Positions 1 to 5,187 of a stretch of DNA of 7,973 nucleotides are shown here, in pieces. Below the pieces are notes generated by a model. That model did no database searches and was not told where the DNA came from. It was given only the letters and a program-made list of their open reading frames with translations. Where the stretch lies: contig DATGSF010000145.1 in NCBI GenBank assembly GCA_035302865.1, positions 1 through 7,973 of the forward strand, written 5' to 3'. The translations under genes were made by a program, and so were the position numbers. How positions within the stretch are numbered: position 1 is the stretch's first letter; every line of letters begins with the position of its first letter. The DNA comes from DATGSF01 sp035302865. GTDB lineage: Bacteria > Bacteroidota > Bacteroidia > Chitinophagales > Chitinophagaceae.

Positions 1-631
1 AAAATAACATTGGAGGATGAATAACCATCCAATAGTTTTGTAATAAAGGATTTAATCCTTGTCCGTCTTCAATAAAATCTAAATAGTTAGCTCTTGAAAA
101 AATAGGGCTATCCATAGTATCTCTTAATAATACAAAAGGACTACTTCCTATTTGTATATCACCAATATGAATTCCAAGAACCATAGTAATCAATAAAGCT
201 TGCACTATATTCACTATTACCATTGTTCTTTCTTCCCAATACTTTTCGGTAAAAATAAATATCAATCCCAGAATATTGTGACATATAATCCATAATAAAA
301 AGCTACCTTCAGAACCTTCCCAGAAAGATGACAACAAATACTTCATCTGCAATCCTTTTGAAGAATGTTGCCAAGCATAGCTATACTCAAAATAGTGTCT
401 TGTAATAATGATATACATACATACAAACACTCCAAACACTGCTAACGATTGTACTACAAAAGTTAGCTTTCCTAATCTATTATAAGGTTTATGATCTAAT
501 AGTTTATCTTTAAGCTTAACGGATTGATAATAAAAATAAGAGGAAAAAATTGCCATAACAAAGGCAATAATTATAAACAACTGCCCAATTTTTCCTGGCA
601 GTAAATGCTCATTTAAGTATTGAATATCCAA
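1..631 (-). CDS. ccmF: Cytochrome c maturation haem lyase CcmF, N-terminal 210 residues (3' end beyond the left edge)
   Basis: This is a multi-spanning inner-membrane protein of the CcmF/CcsA haem-handling family, which takes haem from CcmE and helps ligate it to apocytochrome c on the periplasmic side. The visible part begins DIQYLNEHLLPGKIGQ, followed by hydrophobic segments at about residues 17-35, 56-77, 110-127 and 132-148. The family signature FWEGSEGSFLLW lies at residues 103-114. The conserved GQGLNPLLQ and HPPML stretch, which ends close to the membrane, reaches the window edge. The WWD haem-binding domain would lie beyond position 1. I chose the TTG at 629-631 as start: an in-frame TAA lies five codons upstream, no ATG intervenes, and family N-termini that I know begin at this point. 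No clear Shine-Dalgarno is present. It follows ccmE by 81 bases on the same strand. The identification is firm; the start is likely but not proven. Confidence 0.93.
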   Translation of the reverse strand, partial: MDIQYLNEHLLPGKIGQLFIIIAFVMAIFSSYFYYQSVKLKDKLLDHKPYNRLGKLTFVVQSLAVFGVFVCMYIIITRHYFEYSYAWQHSSKGLQMKYLLSSFWEGSEGSFLLWIICHNILGLIFIFTEKYWEERTMVIVNIVQALLITMVLGIHIGDIQIGSSPFVLLRDTMDSPIFSRANYLDFIEDGQGLNPLLQNYWMVIHPPMLF

Positions 632-663
632 TGGAAAAGTATTTTAAGAATCTTAAAAAGTAT

Positions 664-694
664 AAAAGAAAGCCGTTAATTTCGACTTTCTTTT
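664..694 (-). terminator. Intercistronic hairpin between ccmE and ccmF, possible weak terminator or attenuator
   Basis: AAAAGAAAG at 664-672 is perfectly complementary to CTTTCTTTT at 686-694, giving a 9-bp stem. Two inner G-C pairs (674/684 and 675/683) follow one mismatch, with a 7-base loop. Read on the minus strand, the stem begins 18 bases after the ccmE stop and is followed by a T-rich stretch (ATACTTTTTAAG). The stem is AT-rich, so termination may be partial. It could reduce ccmF relative to ccmE or simply be an mRNA processing or stability hairpin. Confidence 0.4.
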
Positions 695-712
695 CTATTT
701 GTTCTTTATTAT

Positions 713-1114
713 TTAATTTAAATCTTCTTGCGCAACAACAATTTCGTCCTCTTCATATTTAGAAGGACACTTCATTTGCATTTTGTCACAATGAAAAACT
801 CCATCTACCATGCGACCAGTCATCACTAACTGTTCTGACCGTTCAAAGTCTTGTGGTTTAGGGCCACGAAATACCACTTGATGAGTAGCACCCTTTTTAT
901 CAGAAGCATAAAATGTAAAGTGATTTGCATCCTCTAAAGGGTCGTAATGTTGTGACTGGGTAGTATCTAAAACTCCAATAACATGAATCGTTTGATCAGG
1001 CTTCTCAGCAGCAGTAGCAAAAGTTTCATAGGTACTAAATCCATCCATGGAGCTAACTACAATTGCCAAAACAACAGCTAATAAAACTAAAACAATAATG
1101 TGTATTTTTTTCAC
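713..1114 (-). CDS. ccmE: Cytochrome c maturation haem chaperone CcmE, Cys-type (CxxxY)
   Basis: This 133-residue protein is a membrane-tethered periplasmic haem chaperone. It holds haem covalently and passes it to CcmF. An N-terminal transmembrane anchor (about residues 4-21, IHIIVLVLLAVVLAIVVS) precedes an OB-fold beta region, which contains GPKPQDFERSEQLVMTGRM. The haem-attachment motif near the C-terminus reads CPSKY (C116, Y120). This is the CxxxY form, with Cys where proteobacterial CcmE has His (HxxxY). I chose the GTG at 1112-1114 as start because AAAGG lies 7 bases before it, the product then begins directly with the anchor, and a TAnnTTTG promoter box at 1146-1153 would fall inside the longer ORF that opens at 1168. 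It is the first gene of the visible ccmE-ccmF pair. Identification is confident from the PKPQDFERSEQ and CPSKY segments. Confidence 0.92.
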   Translation of the reverse strand: MKKIHIIVLVLLAVVLAIVVSSMDGFSTYETFATAAEKPDQTIHVIGVLDTTQSQHYDPLEDANHFTFYASDKKGATHQVVFRGPKPQDFERSEQLVMTGRMVDGVFHCDKMQMKCPSKYEEDEIVVAQEDLN

Positions 1115-1145
1115 GATTATACCTTTAAGAAATGAGTGTATACTG

Positions 1146-1153
1146 CAAAGATA
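1146..1153 (-). promoter_or_regulatory. Predicted Bacteroidota -7 promoter element for ccmE
   Basis: The minus strand reads TATCTTTG, an exact match to the Bacteroidota -7 consensus TAnnTTTG. It lies 31 bases upstream of the ccmE GTG, which predicts a short leader of roughly 25 bases. A TTTG lies further upstream (1166-1169), but only 12 bases separate the two, whereas about 20 is usual, so the -33 element is not convincing. The placement supports the GTG start of ccmE. Confidence 0.45.
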
Positions 1154-1273
1154 AAAATTAAAAATCAAAGCATTGTCATGAAAGTATCATCTAGATGTCA
1201 TTTTTTACGCTTTTTACTTACCTGATTGTTAATATTGGCTGTTTAAAAGTAGAATAGCTTATCTAACATAGAG

Positions 1274-2557
1274 TTATTTCAATAGCCTTCTATGGTAACT
1301 TTTACCATCCTGGTGCACTTTTAAAAAGTACAGACCTTCTTTAAGATGATTTACATCTAAAATTATTTCTTTTTGGTACGAAGTACTTTTATGTATTACT
1401 CTTTGTCCTAGAGTATTAAAAATATACAATTCTTGTTGTTTTCCATTTTCCAGAAAGTTAATGTGCAAAGTTTCTTTTATTCTGTTACCATAAGGCAGAA
1501 TTGCAAAATCTTTATCATCCACTCTAAAACCCACAGTTTCCAACCATGCATCATTAATTTTAAGATTTAATGCAACCGGAAGATGATCACTCATATAATA
1601 CAAGCTGCTTCTAAGGTTTTGATCATATTTTCCAACGCACTCGAGGGCATCTATTCTATTTTTAAAACAGTTTCCATTATTTCCTATAGCTTCATAACTA
1701 CCTTCTTCAAAATACATATAAGGATTGGATAATAAATTTTCTGATAAAAATATAAAATCAAACCTATCATCCAAGCCGCCACCTGCTCCACCTAATCCGA
1801 ATCCTTCTGTAGAAATTCGTGTTGCTTGCGTATGAATGGATGCATACTCTTCATTATTATGCCACTCATCATAAAATTCCCAGCCAAGAGGATCTACCAT
1901 TTTTATTGAATTATTGGGAGATACAATTTTATTATATGCGGGTTCACTATGTGCATCATAGAAATTAAAATCTCCAGAAAATACTATTGCTCTATCTTCG
2001 GGAATTGATTCTAAAGCCATAAAAAAAGTATCTACCATCCTTTTACGCAACCATTTATTTTCTGATCCTTGGCTTGACTTCAAATGACAAATAAAAACTT
2101 CTAAAAATGCAGTATCGCGCGTTTCTAAGCTTTCTGTTTTTAAATAAAAGGTATAATGATTAATATCTCTTATTCCAGTAGGGTATGCTTTTTGCTTCAA
2201 TAAATGCAATTTTCTTTCATTGTAATAAACCATCTGATGCAATGGATCGTAACTTGCATCTACGGAAAATTCAAATGCAGCACTTTTATATGAATCTTCC
2301 AAATGCACAAATGAATTATTTAAAATTTTTTCTGCCCCAAAAGCATCTACTAATTCGCAAACCATTAAAATATCAGGTTTTACTTCTTTATTTATATCTG
2401 CAAGTATTTGTTCTCTTTTTTCTGGTGAATGATAAGGATAGCGATATATATTATAAAACATTAATCGCAAATTTTCTTGTGCAGAAAGTATTGTTTCCCC
2501 TTGGAATATTGCACAAATAAGAATAAACAAAAATCTTAAAAATGTTTTAGATTGCAT
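1274..2557 (-). CDS. Secreted endonuclease/exonuclease/phosphatase-family protein with T9SS C-terminal sorting domain
   Basis: This 427-residue protein is a predicted Mg-dependent phosphodiesterase of the DNase I-like fold, exported and then secreted by the type IX system. A signal peptide (about residues 1-26, ending LSAQ) is followed by the catalytic fold: FYNIY at 34-38 (N36), PDILMVCE ending at metal-ligand candidate E68, HLKS at 158-161, GDFN at 195-198, DDRFDF at 263-268 and SDHLP at 323-327. All the usual DNase I-like catalytic positions appear to be present. Residues of about 345-427 form a type A sorting domain (LYIFNTLGQRV, then LKEGLYFLKV, ending RRLLK). C297 and C307 could form a disulfide. 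I chose the ATG at 2555-2557; the TTG three codons upstream is less likely, and there is no clear Shine-Dalgarno for either. Substrate (nucleic acid, phospholipid or other phosphodiester) cannot be told from the sequence. It stands alone, divergent from the E2 gene. Confidence 0.88.
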   Translation of the reverse strand: MQSKTFLRFLFILICAIFQGETILSAQENLRLMFYNIYRYPYHSPEKREQILADINKEVKPDILMVCELVDAFGAEKILNNSFVHLEDSYKSAAFEFSVDASYDPLHQMVYYNERKLHLLKQKAYPTGIRDINHYTFYLKTESLETRDTAFLEVFICHLKSSQGSENKWLRKRMVDTFFMALESIPEDRAIVFSGDFNFYDAHSEPAYNKIVSPNNSIKMVDPLGWEFYDEWHNNEEYASIHTQATRISTEGFGLGGAGGGLDDRFDFIFLSENLLSNPYMYFEEGSYEAIGNNGNCFKNRIDALECVGKYDQNLRSSLYYMSDHLPVALNLKINDAWLETVGFRVDDKDFAILPYGNRIKETLHINFLENGKQQELYIFNTLGQRVIHKSTSYQKEIILDVNHLKEGLYFLKVHQDGKSYHRRLLK

Positions 2558-2692
2558 AAGCGGCAATATTTAAAGTTTAAAAAGCAAGCCCTAATTAAAG
2601 ATTATAAACATACAGATTTATAATGATATAAGTATATTTTTCTTAAGTTTTATATTTTTTTTTATGAAAAAATCTTATATTTTCATTTTACA

Positions 2693-2724
2693 TTTGCACG
2701 CTTAAAAGCAATTCCTTAAATTTG
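2693..2724 (+). promoter_or_regulatory. Predicted Bacteroidota promoter of the E2 gene
   Basis: TTTG at 2693-2696 is separated by 20 bases from TAAATTTG at 2717-2724. This matches the Bacteroidota -33 (TTTG) and -7 (TAnnTTTG) consensus with normal spacing. Transcription would start near 2730, leaving a leader of about 20 bases with a weak AAGAG (2736-2740) nine bases before the ATG. A second exact TAnnTTTG box, TACATTTG at 2689-2696, overlaps the -33 element and could serve as an alternative start. T-rich tracts upstream (2651-2663) may help as an UP-like element. Prediction is from sequence only. Confidence 0.6.
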
Positions 2725-2749
2725 CAATAATTATTAAGAGATTTACCTT

Positions 2750-4060
2750 ATGGCTATAGTTGATTTAGTGATGCCCAAAATGGGTGAAAGTATTATGGAA
2801 GCAACCATTTTAAAATGGCATAAAGAAATTGGAGACACCGTAGAAATGGATGAAACCATTTTAGAAATTGCTACCGACAAAGTAGATAGTGAAGTTCCAT
2901 CTACTGCAGCAGGAAAAATTGCTGAAATATTATTTAATGAAGACGATGTTGTTCCCGTTGGAACAGTAATTGCAAAAATTGAAACTGATGCAAATGCAGA
3001 AGTAGCTGATAGCCCTGCAACAAAGACCGATTCCTCTACAGCAAAACAAGTAGAAGAAACTACTCCAGTTGCAACGCAAACACAACAGCAAACAGCTAAA
3101 ACAACTACTGCATCTCCTCGCTTTTACTCGCCTTTAGTTTTGAATATTGCAGCTGAAGAGGGCATAAGCATGAGTGAATTAGAACAAATCCCTGGTTCCG
3201 GAAATAATGGCCGCGTAACAAAAAAAGATATCTTAGCTTATATCGCTAATCGAAAATCACAACCAGAAGAAAAAGCAACTGCAAAAGCTCCACAAGCACC
3301 AGTTCAAACGCAAGCACAAACAAAAACACAACCGCAAACACAAGTAAGTGGAAATGTTGAAATTGTAGAGATGGATCGCATGCGTAAGCTTATTGCAAAG
3401 CACATGGTGAACAGTGTACAAACTTCTCCTCATGTTACGAGTTTTACAGAAGCGGATGTTACTGAAATAGTTAATTGGAGAAATGCTAATAAAAACGCAT
3501 TCCAAAAGAAATATGGAGAAAAAATCACTTTCACTCCAATTTTTGTGGAAGCAATAGTAAATGCCATCAAAAAATATCCTTTAATCAACGTTAGTGTTGA
3601 TGGAGACAATATCATTATCAAGAAAGATGTTAATATTGGAATGGCAGCAGCATTACCTTCTGGAAATTTAATTGTTCCAGTTATTAAAAATGCGGATACA
3701 AAGAACCTGTTAGGACTTACAAAGGATGTTAACCATTTTGCAAATGCAGCAAGAAATAACAAATTAAAAGCAGATGAGACGCAAGGTAGCACATTTACTT
3801 TAACTAATGTTGGTACCTTCGGAAGCTTAATGGGAACTCCAATAATTAATCAACCAGAAGTAGCTATACTTGCAGTTGGTACTATCAAAAAGCGTCCAAT
3901 GGTTTTAGAAACGCCGCAAGGTGATGTTATTGCTATTAGACATATGATGTATTTATCCTTGAGTTACGATCACAGAGTTGTTGATGGATCTTTAGGAGCG
4001 AGTTTTTTAACAGAAGTTGGAAAACAATTAGAAAACTTTAATCCTGATAGGGAAATTTAA
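2750..4060 (+). CDS. Dihydrolipoamide acyltransferase (E2) of a 2-oxo acid dehydrogenase complex, probably branched-chain type
   Basis: This 436-residue cytoplasmic enzyme forms the core of a 2-oxo acid dehydrogenase complex and moves the acyl group from E1 to CoA on a swinging lipoyl arm. An N-terminal lipoyl domain (about residues 3-79) carries the lipoyl lysine K44 in EIATDKVDSEVPS. A Thr/Gln-rich linker follows, then a peripheral subunit-binding domain (124-165) and a second Ala/Gln/Pro linker (about 167-202). The catalytic acyltransferase domain (205-436) has DHRVVDG, with H408 and D412 as the acid/base pair. A single lipoyl domain with MPKMGESIMEATILKW resembles the branched-chain E2 group of Bacteroidota more than pyruvate or 2-oxoglutarate E2; that subtype is inferred. 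No E1 or E3 gene adjoins it. The ATG at 2750 follows AAGAG by nine bases. It appears monocistronic, between its own promoter and a terminator. Confidence 0.93.
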   Translation: MAIVDLVMPKMGESIMEATILKWHKEIGDTVEMDETILEIATDKVDSEVPSTAAGKIAEILFNEDDVVPVGTVIAKIETDANAEVADSPATKTDSSTAKQVEETTPVATQTQQQTAKTTTASPRFYSPLVLNIAAEEGISMSELEQIPGSGNNGRVTKKDILAYIANRKSQPEEKATAKAPQAPVQTQAQTKTQPQTQVSGNVEIVEMDRMRKLIAKHMVNSVQTSPHVTSFTEADVTEIVNWRNANKNAFQKKYGEKITFTPIFVEAIVNAIKKYPLINVSVDGDNIIIKKDVNIGMAAALPSGNLIVPVIKNADTKNLLGLTKDVNHFANAARNNKLKADETQGSTFTLTNVGTFGSLMGTPIINQPEVAILAVGTIKKRPMVLETPQGDVIAIRHMMYLSLSYDHRVVDGSLGASFLTEVGKQLENFNPDREI

Positions 4061-4077
4061 AATAAATATTTTTTAAA

Positions 4078-4114
4078 GAGGGAGGTTAATAATTTTATTA
4101 GCCTCCCTTTTTTT
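4078..4114 (+). terminator. Intrinsic terminator of the E2 gene
   Basis: GGGAGG at 4080-4085 pairs with CCTCCC at 4102-4107. The stem continues inward through a T-G wobble and several A-T pairs (TTAATAA against TTATTAG) to a small loop. A run of seven T follows at 4108-4114. It begins about 20 bases after the E2 stop codon. The GC base of the stem plus the T-run is a classic Rho-independent terminator. Confidence 0.9.
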
Positions 4115-4464
4115 GTCATAATAGTTTTCATCATAATAGTAATTATCACTTTAAATCAGAACATTTTTAATGAAAATTAGTTAAATTAACTATAGCTAAA
4201 CAAAGGTATCCTCCTAAAAAGTCGTCATTCTAGTAAAATACATAATATTTTACAGGTAAAGCAGAAAAGTAAATGCTTGCTTTTTAGTCGGCACTGCTTT
4301 ATAAATATTTCAGTTTATTATGACAATTAAAATATAATATAAAAAATAAAGCAATAGGAATTTCCTTAAAATAAAATAAGTACAAAGAAAATATTTATTT
4401 TGCTATTTTTATTAATGTATGAAAAAAAACAACAAAAAAATTCTTAAAAACAAATCTAATAACA
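4115..4464. other. AT-rich intergenic region without a credible gene
   Basis: I see no convincing gene in these 350 bases on either strand. Small structures present are: a 10-base direct repeat TCATAATAGT (4116-4125 and 4131-4140); a 15-base palindrome TAGTTAAATTAACTA (4178-4192); and a nested inverted repeat at 4257-4301. Upstream of the next gene there is no exact TAnnTTTG box; TATTTTG around 4396-4402 is a one-base-short approximation and could be its -7 element. The last 45 bases are strongly A-rich, which in Bacteroidota can favour ribosome binding in place of a Shine-Dalgarno. It probably holds the promoter and leader of the barrel-protein gene. Confidence 0.5.
4257..4301. repeat. Nested inverted repeat (candidate stem-loop) in the intergenic region
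   Basis: TAAAGCAG at 4257-4264 is perfectly complementary to CTGCTTTA at 4294-4301. Immediately inside, AAAAG (4265-4269) can pair with CTTTT (4280-4284) around a 10-base loop, leaving an unpaired TAGTCGGCA on the 3' side. The local base composition differs from the surroundings by having several G/C bases. It is not followed by a T-run, so a terminator is unlikely. It may be a regulatory or small-RNA structure, or chance in AT-rich DNA. Confidence 0.3.
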
Positions 4465-5142
4465 ATGAGTAACAAATGCATAATTTTAATTTTATCTATA
4501 CTATTTTCTAGTTCTATAAATAGTATAGCACAAGAACAAAATGACAAAAAATCTGCTAGAAACGAATTAAGAGTAAGTATTTCAGATGGTATCCCAATTA
4601 ACCTTGTCGTAGGAATTGGTGAAGCTTTCGGAGATATCACGTCTCAAGTTATATCATCTGTATTTTATAAGCAATATAGTACAAAGAATATAGGCTCTTA
4701 TACACAGGGCGTTCCATTCCCAATAGGATTACAATATTCTTATCGCATTGAACCCTTCTTTTCTATTGGTGTAGATTATAGTTATTTGGGTTTTACAGAT
4801 GTTAAAAATTATGAGGTTCAAAATGATAATAAAGACCTTATGGATATCTATAGAAAAAAGAGATATCATTTTTTCCATGGAACAATTAGGTATGATTATA
4901 TGCAAAAAAGAAATTTTGCTCTTTATGGGAAATTAGGTGCAGGATTTTTATTCTATAACTATGCTTATGTTACTAAAATAAATGAGGTAGTTGAAAATAA
5001 CAGAGATTCCTATGGTGTAGCATTTTCTGCTCAAGTTAACCCAATTGGTATTTCTTTTGGAAATCAAAATATAGGCGGATATGCTGAATTAGGAATTGGC
5101 ACTAAAAGTATACTAGAAGTTGGAATATATACAAGATTTTAA
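4465..5142 (+). CDS. Small outer-membrane beta-barrel protein, function unknown
   Basis: This 225-residue predicted outer-membrane protein has a signal peptide (about residues 1-22, a hydrophobic IILILSILF core ending in SIAQ). The mature part of about 200 residues alternates polar and hydrophobic/aromatic residues in short strands with Gly/Tyr-rich turns. Examples are GLQYSYRIEPFFSIGVDYSYLGF, FALYGKLGAGFLFYNYAY and GGYAELGIGTKSILEVGIYTRF, here broken across the middle and the end of the protein. It ends in Phe, as barrel proteins commonly do. The size suits an 8-10-strand barrel. I do not recognise a specific family, and a substrate cannot be given. The ATG at 4465 is the first possible start after an in-frame TGA at 4420-4422; no Shine-Dalgarno is visible and the leader is A-rich. 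It converges on the glycosyltransferase gene with 14 bases between stops. Confidence 0.75.
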   Translation: MSNKCIILILSILFSSSINSIAQEQNDKKSARNELRVSISDGIPINLVVGIGEAFGDITSQVISSVFYKQYSTKNIGSYTQGVPFPIGLQYSYRIEPFFSIGVDYSYLGFTDVKNYEVQNDNKDLMDIYRKKRYHFFHGTIRYDYMQKRNFALYGKLGAGFLFYNYAYVTKINEVVENNRDSYGVAFSAQVNPIGISFGNQNIGGYAELGIGTKSILEVGIYTRF

Positions 5143-5187
5143 AAAGCAATTGCAAATTACTTTGGGTGTTGTTTATGCTTTTTAAAA
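5137..5187. terminator. Candidate bidirectional terminator shared by two convergent genes
   Basis: TTTTAAAAAGCA at 5137-5148 and TGCTTTTTAAAA at 5176-5187 form a perfect 12-bp inverted repeat with a 27-base spacer. The left arm contains the stop codon of the barrel-protein gene and the right arm lies inside the last codons of the convergent glycosyltransferase gene. In either direction the A-tract pairs with a T-tract at the 3' side of the stem, as in symmetric terminators. Only two G-C pairs are present, so strength is uncertain. Confidence 0.5.

Noticed and set aside
1115..1168. Longer CcmE starting at 1168
   Set aside because: The 18 extra residues precede the membrane anchor and would start upstream of the predicted -7 element; the GTG at 1114 has an AAAGG at good spacing.
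1250..1265. Imperfect palindrome TAGAATAGCTTATCTA just after the endonuclease gene, as its terminator
   Set aside because: Four of 16 positions break the symmetry and only a CTTTT follows on the minus strand, so it is too weak to call.
2185..2520. 111-residue plus-strand ORF
   Set aside because: It lies antisense within the endonuclease gene, whose protein has strong family motifs; its own translation shows no recognisable domain.
3298..3345. CA-rich tandem-like repeat as a separate repeat element
   Set aside because: It encodes the Gln/Thr/Ala linker of the E2 protein and is explained by coding for a low-complexity linker.
3257..3792. Two minus-strand ORFs of 82 and 120 residues
   Set aside because: Both are antisense to the catalytic half of the E2 gene, which is certain; the Cys/Leu-rich translations reflect the complement of Gln/Thr/Ala codons.
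4201..4208. Minus-strand TACCTTTG, an exact TAnnTTTG match
   Set aside because: No -33 partner at proper spacing and no minus-strand gene ahead of it; an 8-base pattern with two free positions is expected by chance in AT-rich DNA.
4395..4640. 81-residue minus-strand ORF across the start of the barrel gene
   Set aside because: It has no recognisable motif and mostly mirrors the barrel gene's 5' end, where the plus-strand signal peptide gives a better explanation.
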